The translations under genes and the position numbers were made by a program. The notes below the pieces were generated by a model that ran no database searches, had not been told where the DNA came from, and was given only the letters and a program-made list of their open reading frames with translations. Below are positions 19,305-27,960 of a DNA stretch of 64,000 bases, piece after piece. Source of the DNA: Allobosea psychrotolerans (lineage in GTDB: Bacteria; Pseudomonadota; Alphaproteobacteria; Rhizobiales; Beijerinckiaceae); contig NZ_PQFZ01000009.1 in assembly GCF_002917105.1 (NCBI RefSeq), forward strand, positions 124,001 through 188,000, written 5' to 3'. Numbering within the stretch: the stretch's first letter is position 1; each line of letters begins with the position of its first letter.

Positions 19305-20759
19305 TCACCTGAACGGCGGCTCGTCGAAGCTCCTGAGCTTGCGCGAGTGAATGGTCGAGCCCGCTTCCTTGAGCTTCTCCAGCGCCGCGAGCCCGATCTT
19401 GAGGTGCTCGCCGACGGCGCGCTCATAGAAGGCATTCGCCGCGCCGGGCAATTTGATCTCGCCATGCAGAGGCTTGTCGGAGACGCAGAGCAAGGTGCCG
19501 TAGGGCACGCGCAGGCGGTAGCCCTGCGCTGCGATCGTGCCCGATTCCATGTCGACCGCGATGGCGCGCGAGAGGTTGATGCGGCGGCGCTCCTTGGTCC
19601 AGCGCAGCTCCCAGTTGCGGTCGTCCTGCGTCACGACGGTGCCGGTGCGCAGGCGGTTCTTCAGGCGGTCGCCGCGCTCGCCCGTGACTTCGGCCGCCGC
19701 CTGCTGCAGGGCGACCTGGACCTCGGCGAGCGCCGGGATCGGAATGTCGGGCGGCACCAGCTCGTCCAGGATGCCGTCCTGCCGGAGATAGGCATGGGCC
19801 AGGACATAGTCGCCGATGATCTGCGTCTGGCGCAGGCCGCCGCAATGGCCGACCATCAACCAGCAATTGGGCCTGAGCACCGCGAGGTGGTCGGTGATGT
19901 TCTTGGCATTGGAGGGGCCGACGCCGATATTGACCAGCGTCACGCCATCGCCCTTGCCGCGGATCAAATGATAGGCCGGCATCTGGAAGCGATGCCAGGG
20001 CGCCGACATCACCCGCTCGGCTGCCGAAACGTCGATGCCGTCGCGCTCGATCCGGACACCGCCCGGTGTCACCAGGGCCTCTGCCGTGCCGGCTTCGATC
20101 TCGGCCAGCGCCAGCCGCACGAACTGGTCGACATAGCGGTGGTAGTTGGTCAGCAGCACCCAGGGCTGCACGGCGCGCCAGTCGGTACCGGTATAGTGCA
20201 CCAGCCGCCGCAGCGAATAGTCGACCCGCACCGCATCGAACAGCGAGAGCGGGCGGGGCTCGCCCTCGACGATGTCGAAGGTGCCGTCGGCGATCTCGTC
20301 GCCGACCAGCGAGAGCAGCGGCGTCGGGAAATGCCGTGCAAGCTCGGCGGCCGTGACCTTGCCGCGCCCGAACTCGTCGCCGCCTTCGAGCGCATAGGGG
20401 TAGGGGATCTCCTGATGGCTCACACCGGTCTCGATCGTCGCGCCATAGTCCTCGACGAGCGGCTGCAATTGGTCGAGCAGATAGGCGCGGAATTCGGCCG
20501 GCTGCGTCACCGTGGTCGAATAGACGCCCGGCGCTGCGAATTTGGCGAAACCGCGCCGCGTCGCGGCGGGCAGCTTCGAGGGCTCGTAGGTGACGCGCAG
20601 CAGCGGGTAGCGATAGCGCGCGCGCTCCTCGACTGTCGGCGCCTCGCCCGTATCGAAGAAGCGCTGCAGGTCGCCCCGCAACGCCCTCTTCGCGTCCGCA
20701 TAGAGCAGCTCGAGCCGGTCGACGGCGGCGTCTGGCGTGGCAGCGGTCTCGAATGTCAT
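19305..20759 (-). CDS. amn: AMP nucleosidase
   Basis: Hydrolyses AMP to adenine and ribose 5-phosphate, tuning adenylate pools. The frame from ATG 20759 reads MTFETAATPDAAVDRLELLY and gives 484 residues, the usual length. The N-terminal regulatory domain runs to about residue 170. The C-terminal phosphorylase-like domain includes VTLVNIGVGPSNAKNITDHL and MVGHCGGLR, then AVDMESGTIAAQGYRLRVPY. An open frame extends upstream to 20879 but not in a conserved way. It is divergent from the ArsR cassette. Confidence 0.93.
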   Translation of the reverse strand: MTFETAATPDAAVDRLELLYADAKRALRGDLQRFFDTGEAPTVEERARYRYPLLRVTYEPSKLPAATRRGFAKFAAPGVYSTTVTQPAEFRAYLLDQLQPLVEDYGATIETGVSHQEIPYPYALEGGDEFGRGKVTAAELARHFPTPLLSLVGDEIADGTFDIVEGEPRPLSLFDAVRVDYSLRRLVHYTGTDWRAVQPWVLLTNYHRYVDQFVRLALAEIEAGTAEALVTPGGVRIERDGIDVSAAERVMSAPWHRFQMPAYHLIRGKGDGVTLVNIGVGPSNAKNITDHLAVLRPNCWLMVGHCGGLRQTQIIGDYVLAHAYLRQDGILDELVPPDIPIPALAEVQVALQQAAAEVTGERGDRLKNRLRTGTVVTQDDRNWELRWTKERRRINLSRAIAVDMESGTIAAQGYRLRVPYGTLLCVSDKPLHGEIKLPGAANAFYERAVGEHLKIGLAALEKLKEAGSTIHSRKLRSFDEPPFR

Positions 20760-20893
20760 GGGGCGAACGTACCTCTCGTTCGGTCGAGCTTCTAGCTGCG
20801 CCGCTGCCCTGCTGACAACAGGGATGGGTCCGATGCAGGCCGGCCGGGGTGTCCGCTTGACAGCGCAGCGCTGTGGCATTACTGAACCGTCAA

Positions 20894-20917
20894 GTTAATT
20901 AACTCATCGGTTTAATT
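20894..20917. promoter_or_regulatory. Candidate ArsR operator
   Basis: A perfect palindrome GTTAATTAAC (20894-20903) is followed by a related half GTTTAATT (20910-20917), ending two bases before the ArsR ATG. Its position over the start region fits autorepression. No Shine-Dalgarno sequence is visible before the ATG, so the message may be leaderless or the start weak. Confidence 0.5.
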
Positions 20918-20919
20918 GA

Positions 20920-21267
20920 ATGTCGAGCGACCCGCTCAGCCTCACCTTGTCCGCCCTTGCCGACCCGACGCGGCGCGCCATCCTGGCGCGGCTGTCGCTG
21001 GGCGAGACCTCGGTGACGGAGCTGGCCGAGCCCTTCGCGATGAGCCTGCCGGCCGTCTCCAAGCATCTCAAGGTGCTGGAGCGGGCCGGACTGATCACGC
21101 GCGGTCGCGAGGCGCAGTGGCGGCCTTGCCGACTCGATCCCGGCCCGCTGCGCGAGGTCTCGGAGTGGCTGGAACACTACAGCCATTTTTGGGACCAGAG
21201 CCTGGGACGATTGGAGGAGGTGCTGCGCGAGATAAAGGCGGCGCCAGCCAAGGACGCGCAACCGTAG
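20920..21267 (+). CDS. ArsR family transcriptional regulator
   Basis: Winged-helix repressor of 115 residues. LSALADPTRRAILARLSLGE and ELAEPFAMSLPAVSKHLKVL form the helix-turn-helix, then RAGLITRGREAQWRPCRLDP is the wing. No metal-binding cysteine pair is seen. The sequence matches the subgroup found with SRPBCC (activator of Hsp90 ATPase-like) proteins. It is first in a plus-strand cassette with an SRPBCC, a DUF1579 and a VOC protein. Its stop codon is overlapped by a family A repeat. Confidence 0.9.
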   Translation: MSSDPLSLTLSALADPTRRAILARLSLGETSVTELAEPFAMSLPAVSKHLKVLERAGLITRGREAQWRPCRLDPGPLREVSEWLEHYSHFWDQSLGRLEEVLREIKAAPAKDAQP

Positions 21268-21330
21268 AGCGTTTTCGAGCGAAGTGGACACCGGTTCGCG
21301 TCAAGAAAACGCGTCAGAACAAAGAGAAAG
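21266..21330. repeat. Interspersed repeat, family A copy 2
   Basis: AGAGCGTTTTCGAGCGAAGT begins inside the ArsR stop codon. It continues CACCGGTTCGCGTCAAGAAA and ends near AACAAAGAGAAAGAG. It closely matches copy 1 (15249). Inverted arms GCGTTTTC/GAAAACGC are present. Confidence 0.8.
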
Positions 21331-21362
21331 AGCCGCGCGGCGGCGTCAAACGAGGACAATCC

Positions 21363-21908
21363 ATGCTCAAGACCAGTCTTCTCAGCCTGCTGGCGCTCCT
21401 CGCCATCGGCATCGTCGTGGTGCTGATCCTCGCCGCAATGAAGCCCGACACCTTTCAGGTCCAGCGCGCCATCGCCATCAATGCGCCGCCCGAGCGCATC
21501 TACCCGCTGATCGCGGATTTCAGGGCCTGGGGCGCCTGGTCGCCCTGGGAGAAGAAGGACCCCAACCTGAAGCGCAGCTTCAGCGGGGCCGAGACCGGCA
21601 AGGGGGCGATCTATGCCTGGGCCGGCGACAAGAATGTCGGCGAAGGCAGCATGGAGATCGTCACGGCCGAACCGTCAAGCAAGCTCGGGCTCAAGCTCGA
21701 CTTCATCAAGCCCTTCGAGGCCCATAACGCCGCCGTCTTCGCGCTGCAGCCGCAGGGAACGACGACCCATGTGACCTGGACGATGACGGGACCGACGCCG
21801 TTCTTCGCCAAGATCATCCATGTCTTCTTCAACATGGACCGGATGGTCGGCGGCGATTTCGAGGCCGGTCTCGCCAGCCTCAAGGCGCAGGCCGAGCGCC
21901 CCGCCTGA
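21363..21908 (+). CDS. SRPBCC family membrane-anchored protein
   Basis: Protein of 181 residues with one N-terminal transmembrane helix (SLLSLLALLAIGIVVVLILA). A START/Bet v1-like SRPBCC domain follows: PDTFQVQRAIAINAPPERIY, then FRAWGAWSPWEKKDPN and VTWTMTGPTPFFAKIIHVFF. Such proteins bind hydrophobic ligands, and the YndB-type polyketide cyclase-like group is closest. No ligand can be stated. The start at 21363 follows GAGGACAATCC. It is the second gene of the ArsR cassette. Confidence 0.85.
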   Translation: MLKTSLLSLLALLAIGIVVVLILAAMKPDTFQVQRAIAINAPPERIYPLIADFRAWGAWSPWEKKDPNLKRSFSGAETGKGAIYAWAGDKNVGEGSMEIVTAEPSSKLGLKLDFIKPFEAHNAAVFALQPQGTTTHVTWTMTGPTPFFAKIIHVFFNMDRMVGGDFEAGLASLKAQAERPA

Positions 21909-21966
21909 CCGTCATGTCCCGCACATCACGAAAACCCAAGCTCAAGAACCGGAGAGGAGGCACCCC

Positions 21967-22449
21967 ATGAAAGCAGAACCCCAGAAGGAACATGAGTGGC
22001 TCGCGGAGCTCGTCGGCGAGTGGGCCACGGAGATGGATTGCTCCATGGGCCCCGACCAGCCGCGCCAGACGTTCAAGGGCACGGAAAGCGTGCGATCGCT
22101 GGGCGGGCTCTGGACGCTCGGCGAAGGCCGGGGCGAGATGCCCGACGGATGCACCGGGAGGACGCTGATGACGCTCGGCTTCGACCCGGCCAAGGGCCGC
22201 TTTGTCGGCAGCTTCATCGGTTCGATGATGACCCATCAATGGCTCTACGACGGAGCCCTCGACGAAACCGGCACGGCCCTGGTGCTGGACAGCGAGGGGC
22301 CCGCCATGAGCGGCGACGGCTCGCTCTCGGCCTATCGCGACATCATGACCATCGTCAGCCCCGATCACCGCATCCTGACCTCGTCCGTGCCCGATGGAAA
22401 CGGCGGCTGGACCGAATTCATGACCGCCCGTTACCGCCGGACCGGGTGA
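21967..22449 (+). CDS. DUF1579 family protein
   Basis: A 160-residue soluble protein of the DUF1579 lipocalin-like family. It opens MKAEPQKEHEWLAELVGEWA and contains SVRSLGGLWTLGEGRGEMPD, both conserved in the group. GGAGAGGAGG precedes the ATG, giving strong predicted translation. Function is not established. It is always found, as here, with ArsR/SRPBCC/VOC partners in many rhizobial and actinobacterial cassettes, a point from family knowledge. Confidence 0.85.
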   Translation: MKAEPQKEHEWLAELVGEWATEMDCSMGPDQPRQTFKGTESVRSLGGLWTLGEGRGEMPDGCTGRTLMTLGFDPAKGRFVGSFIGSMMTHQWLYDGALDETGTALVLDSEGPAMSGDGSLSAYRDIMTIVSPDHRILTSSVPDGNGGWTEFMTARYRRTG

Positions 22450-22487
22450 ACGCGGGCCCATCCCCTCCAGACGCAAGGACAGATCCC

Positions 22488-22919
22488 ATGAAGATCGCCC
22501 CCTATCTCTTCTTCCCCGGCAATTGCGAGGAAGCCTTCACCGCCTATGAAAAGATCCTCGGTGGCAAGATCATCGCCATGATGAACCACAAGGGCACGCC
22601 GGCCGAGAGCCAGGTCGCCCCTGATTGGGTTCCAAAGATCATGCATGCCTGCCTCCAGCTCGAGGGCGGGCAGATGCTGATGGCGTCCGACGCTCCGCCC
22701 GACCGCAGCGAGGGGCCGATGCAGAGCGTTTCGGTCAGCGTCACGGTCAAGGAGACGGCCGAGGCCGAACGCATCTTCGCCGCGCTCTCGGATGGCGCCA
22801 GGATCAAGATGCCGCTGGAGGAAACCTTCTGGGCGCCGCGCTTCGGCATGCTCCAGGACCGCTTCGGCACACATTGGATGATCAGCAGCGCCCCCGCGGA
22901 AGCCTGCGTGGCGGCTTAA
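22488..22919 (+). CDS. VOC family protein (PhnB-like)
   Basis: A 143-residue single VOC domain protein starting MKIAPYLFFPGNCEEAFTAY. It ends FGMLQDRFGTHWMISSAP, the typical PhnB/YjdN pattern. The KIMHACLQLEGGQMLMASDA segment fits the second beta-alpha-beta unit. Despite the family name no phosphonate role should be assumed; none is known for this type. The start ATG was preferred over a longer frame from 21996 that overlaps the DUF1579 gene. Last gene of the ArsR cassette. Confidence 0.88.
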   Translation: MKIAPYLFFPGNCEEAFTAYEKILGGKIIAMMNHKGTPAESQVAPDWVPKIMHACLQLEGGQMLMASDAPPDRSEGPMQSVSVSVTVKETAEAERIFAALSDGARIKMPLEETFWAPRFGMLQDRFGTHWMISSAPAEACVAA

Positions 22920-22931
22920 CCGGCATCCTCA

Positions 22932-23056
22932 TCGTCATTGCGAGGAGCGTGGCGACGTAGCAATCCAGGGGGGCGTCGAGTGCTGCCGCTCCCGGATTGC
23001 TTCGCGGAGCCTGTGCTCGGGCTTGCCGAAGGCAAGACCCGGGTGCTCGCAATGAT
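22932..23056. repeat. Diverged family B palindrome between VOC gene and ubiB
   Basis: CGTCATTGCGAGGAGCGTGG ... AGCAATCCAG is followed by CGGATTGCTTCGCGGAGC and a CTCGGGCTTGCC/GGCAAGACCCGGG hairpin, closing with GCTCGCAATGATG. It looks like a family B element with a family C hairpin inside it. Confidence 0.65.
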
Positions 23057-23066
23057 GGGATCGGGC

Positions 23067-24623
23067 TTATCCCAGCACCGCATAGGCGATCAGGCCCGCG
23101 ATCAGCCAGAGCGCCCAATTGCCCCAGCGGTTGCGCTGGGCTTCGGCGCGGCCGATCGCCTCGATGCTGCGCTCATCCAGCGAAAACCCGTGCCGCGAGG
23201 CGTCTTCGAGCTGGCCGAGCACGCGCTCCGCCCGGCCGACCGTCTCGGGCAGGCTGGCGAGGCTGAAGGCGAGCGAGCGCATCCCGCGCCCGACATCCTC
23301 GATCTTGCCCAGCGGCCCGAGATTGCGGGTGATCCAGTCGCGCACCACGGGCTCGGCCGTCGTCCACATGTCGAGATGCGGATCGAGCGTGCGCGCGACG
23401 CCTTCGACCACCACCATCGTCTTCTGCAGCATCACGAGCTCGGTGCGCGTCGCCATGTCGAACAGCCCGGTGATCTCGAAGAGCAGGGTCAGGACCTTCG
23501 CCATCGAGATCTGGTCGGCGCTCTTGTCATGGATCGGCTCGCCGACCGCGCGGATCGCCTGGGCGAAATCCGCGACCGCATGGTGGCCCGGCACATAGCC
23601 GGCCTCGAAATGCACCTCCGCCACGCGAGTGTAGTCGCGGGTGATGAAGCCGAGCAGGATTTCGGCGAGGAAGCGCCGCTCCTTCAGTCCCAGCCGGCCC
23701 ATGATGCCGCCATCGACGGCGACGAGCCGCCCTGCCGAGTCGACGAACAGGTTTCCCGGATGCATGTCGGCATGAAAGAAGCCGTCGCGGATCGCATGCT
23801 TCAGGAAGGACTGGATCACGGTTCGGCTGAGCGCCTGGAGATCATGTCCGGCGGCCCGCAACCCTTCGATGTCGGAGAGCCGGACGCCGTCGATCCATTC
23901 GTCGACCAGCATTTCGCGCGCGGTGAGCTGCCAATCCGGCGTCGGCACGCGGAAATCGGCATCATCCTTGGTGTTCTCGGCGAATTCGGAGAGGGCGGCG
24001 GCCTCCAGCCTGAGATCCATCTCCATCGTCACGGAGCGCGCCAGCGTCTCGACCACGCCCGACATGCGCAGGCGGCGCGCCTCGGGCGAGCGACGTTCCG
24101 CCATCTCCGCGCCGAAGCGCATCGCCGCGAGGTCGCGGTGGAAGCGGTCGCGGATGCCGGGCCGCAGCACCTTGACCGCGACCTCCGAACCATCCTTCAG
24201 CCGGGCGCGATGCACCTGTGCGATCGAGGCGGCGGCAACGGGCGGCCCGAATTCGGCGAAGATCGCCTCGACCGGCTGGCCATGGGCGGCCTCGATCGCG
24301 GCGCGCGCCTGTTCCATCGGGAACGGGGCCATCCGGTCCTGCAGAGCCGAAAGATCCTCGGCGATCTTCATGCCGACGACATCGGGCCGCGTCGCCAGGA
24401 ACTGGCCGAACTTGACATAGGACGGTCCAAGCCGCGTCAGCGCCGCTGCGAGCCGCGTCGCCGAGGAGCCCGCGCCCTTGCGTTCGATCAAGCGCCCGAG
24501 CCGGATCGCGGCGCGCGCCAGAGGCGGCAGGACGGAGGGATCGACGAGGGCAAGCGCGCCCTCGCGCGCCAACACGAAGCCGACCCGCGCGGACCGGGCG
24601 AGATGAGCGATGGCAGTGATCAT
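23067..24623 (-). CDS. ubiB: Ubiquinone biosynthesis ATPase/kinase-like protein UbiB
   Basis: Atypical protein-kinase-like ATPase (ABC1/ADCK family) needed for ubiquinone synthesis, 518 residues. The family KxGQ motif is YVKFGQFLATRPD (near residues 69-81). The Ala-rich loop is AAASIAQVHRA, the ATP lysine is K151 in VAVKVLRPG, and the catalytic/metal region is FHADMHPGNLF (283-293). The C terminus has one or two membrane helices (WALWLIAGLIAYAVLG). It is 99 bp downstream of ubiE on the same strand. Confidence 0.95.
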   Translation of the reverse strand: MITAIAHLARSARVGFVLAREGALALVDPSVLPPLARAAIRLGRLIERKGAGSSATRLAAALTRLGPSYVKFGQFLATRPDVVGMKIAEDLSALQDRMAPFPMEQARAAIEAAHGQPVEAIFAEFGPPVAAASIAQVHRARLKDGSEVAVKVLRPGIRDRFHRDLAAMRFGAEMAERRSPEARRLRMSGVVETLARSVTMEMDLRLEAAALSEFAENTKDDADFRVPTPDWQLTAREMLVDEWIDGVRLSDIEGLRAAGHDLQALSRTVIQSFLKHAIRDGFFHADMHPGNLFVDSAGRLVAVDGGIMGRLGLKERRFLAEILLGFITRDYTRVAEVHFEAGYVPGHHAVADFAQAIRAVGEPIHDKSADQISMAKVLTLLFEITGLFDMATRTELVMLQKTMVVVEGVARTLDPHLDMWTTAEPVVRDWITRNLGPLGKIEDVGRGMRSLAFSLASLPETVGRAERVLGQLEDASRHGFSLDERSIEAIGRAEAQRNRWGNWALWLIAGLIAYAVLG

Positions 24624-24629
24624 GCGCGT

Positions 24630-24713
24630 TCCGTCATGGCAGGGCTCGACCCGGCCATCTCCGGCAGGACACTCTGGCCTGAGATGCTCGGGGCAAGCCC
24701 GAGCATGACGCGT
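24630..24713. repeat. Family C palindrome between ubiE and ubiB
   Basis: CGTCATGGCAGGGCTCGACC is matched by GAGATGCTCGGGGCAAGCCC and GAGCATGACG at the other end. It fills the short gap between two genes that are likely cotranscribed. Confidence 0.6.
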
Positions 24714-24722
24714 CCGGCATCG

Positions 24723-25484
24723 TCACAGCTTCCAGCCGGAATGCAGCGCCACGACGCCGCCGGTCATCGGCGTGAACTTCGCCCGCCGGAAGCCGGCATC
24801 CTCGATCATGCCGGCGAAGGCCTGCGGCTTGGGGAATTTGCGGATCGATTCGACGAGATACTGGTAGGGCTCGGCCTCGCCCGTCACCATCCGCCCCATC
24901 GGCGGAATGACATTGAAGGAATAGGCCTCATAGACCTTGTCGAGCAGCGGCACGTCGACATGGCTGAATTCGAGGCAGAGGAACCGCCCGCCGCGCTTGA
25001 GCACGCGAAAAGCCTCGGACAGCGCCTTGTCGATGCGCGGCACGTTGCGGATGCCGAAGGCGATCGTATAGGCGTCGAAATGGTTGTCGGGCAGGCCGAG
25101 CGCCTCGGCATTGCCCTGGACGAAGCGGATGCGATCGTCATCGGGAAAACGCTTCTGCGCCCGGTCGCGGCCAACGCTCAGCATCTGCGCATTGATGTCG
25201 AGTACGGTGACGTCGGTCTGCGGCCCGCCAGCGTCGAGCACCTGGAAGGCGACGTCGCCGGTGCCGCCGGCCACGTCGAGATGATGAAAGGGCCGGTCCT
25301 TCGCGGGCTTCAGCGTCGTGATCAGCGCATCCTTCCAGAGCCGGTGCAGGCCCGCCGACATCAGATCGTTCATCAGATCGTAGCGGCTGGCGACCTTGTG
25401 GAAGACGTCGTCGACCTTGGCCTGCTTCTGCGCGAGCGGCACGGTCTCAAAACCGAAATGGGTGGTGTCGGAGGCTGCTGTCAC
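24723..25484 (-). CDS. ubiE: Demethylmenaquinone/ubiquinone methyltransferase UbiE
   Basis: SAM-dependent C-methyltransferase for ubiquinone. The GTG at 25484 ([15 protein letters not shown]) gives 253 residues, the usual length; a longer frame to 25841 overlaps mutM antisense and is not conserved. [20 protein letters not shown] and [16 protein letters not shown] (SAM motif I), then [19 protein letters not shown] are diagnostic. It is divergent from mutM, with 97 bp between starts, and upstream of ubiB. Confidence 0.95.
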   Translation of the reverse strand: MTAASDTTHFGFETVPLAQKQAKVDDVFHKVASRYDLMNDLMSAGLHRLWKDALITTLKPAKDRPFHHLDVAGGTGDVAFQVLDAGGPQTDVTVLDINAQMLSVGRDRAQKRFPDDDRIRFVQGNAEALGLPDNHFDAYTIAFGIRNVPRIDKALSEAFRVLKRGGRFLCLEFSHVDVPLLDKVYEAYSFNVIPPMGRMVTGEAEPYQYLVESIRKFPKPQAFAGMIEDAGFRRAKFTPMTGGVVALHSGWKL

Positions 25485-25581
25485 GGCGCGGGCTGCTCTT
25501 GTGTTCTGGTGAGGCGATGAATAGCGAAACGAGCGGGGCTTGTCGCGGCCCGTCTCGACGCAGGCTTGAGAGTGGATTGGA

Positions 25582-26472
25582 ATGCCCGAACTTCCCGAGG
25601 TCGAAACCGTTCGTCGCGGGCTGGAGCCCGCCATGCTGGGGCAGGTCTTCGCGCGCGTCGAGCAGAACCGGCCCGACCTGCGCTTTCCCCTGCCTGATCG
25701 CTTCGTCGAACGGCTGACCGGCCGCAAGGTCGAAGCCCTGTCGCGGCGCGCCAAATATCTGATCGCCGATCTCGATGACGGCCAGGCGCTGATCATGCAT
25801 CTGGGCATGAGCGGGCGCTTCGTGGTGGAGGCGCCCGGCACGCCGCCGACCGAGCCTGGCGCCTATTACAACGAGATCGGCCGGCACCTGCAGCACGACC
25901 ATGTCGTCTTCCATCTCGGCTCCGGCGCCCGCGTCACCTACAACGATGTCCGCCGCTTCGGCTTCATGGACCTCGTTCCGCGCGCCGATCTCGCGACGTC
26001 CAAGCATTTCGCCGGCATGGGCATCGAGCCGCTGGGGAACGAACTCTCCGGCGACACTCTGGCGAAGCTTTTCGCGGGGAAATTCGCGCCGCTGAAGGCG
26101 GCCCTGCTCGACCAGCGCCTCGTCGCCGGCCTGGGCAACATCTATGTCTGCGAAGCGCTGTTCCGCGCCGGGCTCCATCCGGAAGCCGAGGCCGGTTCGA
26201 TCGCCACCGCGACGGGCCGCCCGCGACCGGCGGCGCATGCGCTGGCCCAGATCATCCGCGAGGTGCTGGAGGAGGCGATCATCTCCGGCGGCTCGACCTT
26301 GCGCGACTTCGCCCATGCCGACGGCTCGCTCGGCTATTTCCAGCACCGGTTTCGCGTCTATGACCGCGAGGGGCAGGCCTGCGTGACGCCGGGCTGCGGT
26401 TCTGTGGTCAAGCGGCTGGTGCAGTCGGGCCGCTCGACCTTCTATTGCGAAAGCTGCCAGCCACCGCGCTGA
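25582..26472 (+). CDS. mutM: Formamidopyrimidine-DNA glycosylase
   Basis: Bifunctional glycosylase/AP lyase that removes 8-oxoguanine and formamidopyrimidines. It begins [16 protein letters not shown], with catalytic Pro2 and Glu3. The helix-two-turn-helix has [20 protein letters not shown]. The C-terminal zinc finger uses four cysteines, within CVTPGCGSV and FYCESC. Length is 296, typical. Its stop abuts that of a convergent GFA gene with no spacing. Divergent from ubiE. Confidence 0.97.
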   Translation: MPELPEVETVRRGLEPAMLGQVFARVEQNRPDLRFPLPDRFVERLTGRKVEALSRRAKYLIADLDDGQALIMHLGMSGRFVVEAPGTPPTEPGAYYNEIGRHLQHDHVVFHLGSGARVTYNDVRRFGFMDLVPRADLATSKHFAGMGIEPLGNELSGDTLAKLFAGKFAPLKAALLDQRLVAGLGNIYVCEALFRAGLHPEAEAGSIATATGRPRPAAHALAQIIREVLEEAIISGGSTLRDFAHADGSLGYFQHRFRVYDREGQACVTPGCGSVVKRLVQSGRSTFYCESCQPPR

Positions 26473-26898
26473 TCAGCGGGCGGCAACGGGCGGCGGCTGG
26501 TTCGGACAGGACGGCAGGTCGGTGTCGGTCAGGCCCCAGGACGGTGCGGACGCGGTCCAGATGAAGCCCTCCGGCTTGCCGAGCTCGCGATCGTCGAGCG
26601 CGCCGGCGCGGACCACGACCATCTCCGGTCGCGATGACGAGGTGCTGAACAGCGGCGTGCCGCAATGCGGGCAGAAGCTGCGGCGCATCGTGTTGCCGCT
26701 GTCGGAGAGGCTGACATAGTCGCGGACCTCGCCCTCCAATTCGCGGCTGGCGAGCGGGAAGATCAGGTTGATCGAGGCGTTGCCGGCCGAAAGATACTGG
26801 CAGTCGCGGCACCAGCAGGCTCGCTTCGCCACCGGCGGCTGATTGAAGCGGAAGCGTATGGAGCCGCAGAAGCAGGCGCCGGTGATGGACTCGGTCAT
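26473..26898 (-). CDS. GFA family (glutathione-dependent formaldehyde-activating-like) protein
   Basis: Zinc-binding protein of 141 residues in the GFA/CENP-V family. The pattern ACFCGSIRFRF then ACWCRDCQYLS then FCPHCGTPLF gives the Cys ligands of two zinc sites. Most members do not have a proven reaction with formaldehyde; the name reflects one founder protein. The ATG at 26898 was chosen over one seven codons upstream because MTESITGACFCG fits family starts. Its 3' end touches the mutM stop. Confidence 0.88.
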   Translation of the reverse strand: MTESITGACFCGSIRFRFNQPPVAKRACWCRDCQYLSAGNASINLIFPLASRELEGEVRDYVSLSDSGNTMRRSFCPHCGTPLFSTSSSRPEMVVVRAGALDDRELGKPEGFIWTASAPSWGLTDTDLPSCPNQPPPVAAR

Positions 26899-27059
26899 GG
26901 GGTCGCCCTCCTCCTGCAAGACGGGGTGAGTGAAGGTGATCCGGCTTGCGACGGCAAGACCTGGTCACGGCAGCGCCCATGTCGGCGTGCGCTCCCTCGC
27001 ATGGACCGCGCTCCTCCCGCCCGCTAAACGTGGCCCAACGAAGCATTCGGGAGGCCGCC

Positions 27060-27833
27060 ATGGCTTATGAGACCATTCTCGTCGAGGTGAAGGGCAAGGT
27101 CGGCGTGATCACGCTGAACCGGCCGCAGGCGCTGAACGCGCTGAACGGCCAGCTCATCGACGAGGTCAACGCGGCCATCGACGGCTTCGAAAAGGATCCC
27201 AATATCGGCTGTATCGTCCTGACCGGCTCGGAGAAGGCCTTTGCCGCCGGCGCCGACATCAAGGAGATGCAGGGCCGGACCTTCCCCGGGACCTATCTCG
27301 ACGACAAATTCGCCGATTGGGACCGCATCGGCCAGCGCCATAAGCCGATCATCGCAGCGGTTGCGGGCTTTGCGCTCGGCGGTGGCTGCGAGCTTGCCAT
27401 GATGTGCGACTTCATCATCGCCGCCGACAACGCCAGATTCGGCCAGCCCGAGATCAATCTCGGTGTCATTCCCGGAGCCGGCGGCACGCAGCGCCTGACC
27501 AAGGCGATCGGCAAGGCCAAGGCCATGGATCTCTGCCTCACCGGGCGGATGATGGACGTCAACGAGGCCGAGCGTGCCGGCCTCGTCGCGCGTATCGTGC
27601 CCCTGGCCGATCTCATGGCCGAGACGATGAAGGCGGCCGACGGCATCGCCGCCAAGTCGCTTCCTTCGGTGCTGATGGCGAAGGAAGCGATCAACCGCGC
27701 CTTCGAGGTGGCGCTGAGCGAAGGGCTGCGCTTCGAGCGCCGCGTCTTCTCCTCGCTCTTCGCGACGCATGACCAGAAGGAGGGCATGGCGGCCTTCATC
27801 GAGAAGCGGAAGCCCGATTTCCAGAACAGGTGA
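27060..27833 (+). CDS. Enoyl-CoA hydratase
   Basis: Crotonase-fold enzyme of 257 residues that hydrates trans-2-enoyl-Co[20 protein letters not shown], the oxyanion-hole segment [12 protein letters not shown] and [19 protein letters not shown] are present. The two catalytic glutamates are expected in [25 protein letters not shown] lies just upstream of the ATG. In many alphaproteobacteria this gene follows mutM and precedes rpsT-dnaA. Here those are absent and a repeat plus a DUF4105 gene follow. Confidence 0.94.
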   Translation: MAYETILVEVKGKVGVITLNRPQALNALNGQLIDEVNAAIDGFEKDPNIGCIVLTGSEKAFAAGADIKEMQGRTFPGTYLDDKFADWDRIGQRHKPIIAAVAGFALGGGCELAMMCDFIIAADNARFGQPEINLGVIPGAGGTQRLTKAIGKAKAMDLCLTGRMMDVNEAERAGLVARIVPLADLMAETMKAADGIAAKSLPSVLMAKEAINRAFEVALSEGLRFERRVFSSLFATHDQKEGMAAFIEKRKPDFQNR

Positions 27834-27858
27834 GACACATCTTTCCGTCAGTCTCGCG

Positions 27859-27890
27859 CATTTCCGCGTTTCTCCGAAGCGCGGAAATGC
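27859..27890. terminator. Hairpin after enoyl-CoA hydratase gene
   Basis: Perfect 11-bp inverted repeat GCATTTCCGCG and CGCGGAAATGC separated by a 10-base loop, 25 bp after the stop. TCTTTGTTTT follows about 12 bases later. It is a possible terminator but also fuses into the adjacent family A repeat. Confidence 0.5.
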
Positions 27891-27957
27891 TCTATCTCTT
27901 TGTTTTATCGCATTGTCTTCACGCGAACCGGTGTCCGCTTCGCTCGAAAATGCTCCA
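27885..27957. repeat. Interspersed repeat, family A copy 3 (inverted)
   Basis: Read on the minus strand it begins GAGCATTTTCGAGCGAAGCG and continues CACCGGTTCGCGTGAAGACA, ending AACAAAGAGATAGAGCAT. That matches copies at 15249 and 21266 closely. It lies at the 3' end of the DUF4105 gene. Confidence 0.8.
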
Positions 27958-27960
27958 GAC

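Noticed and set aside
22938..25520. 860-codon open frame on the plus strand
   Set aside because: Lies antisense to ubiB and ubiE; composition is Arg/His/Asp-rich without recognisable domains, typical of GC-rich mirror frames.
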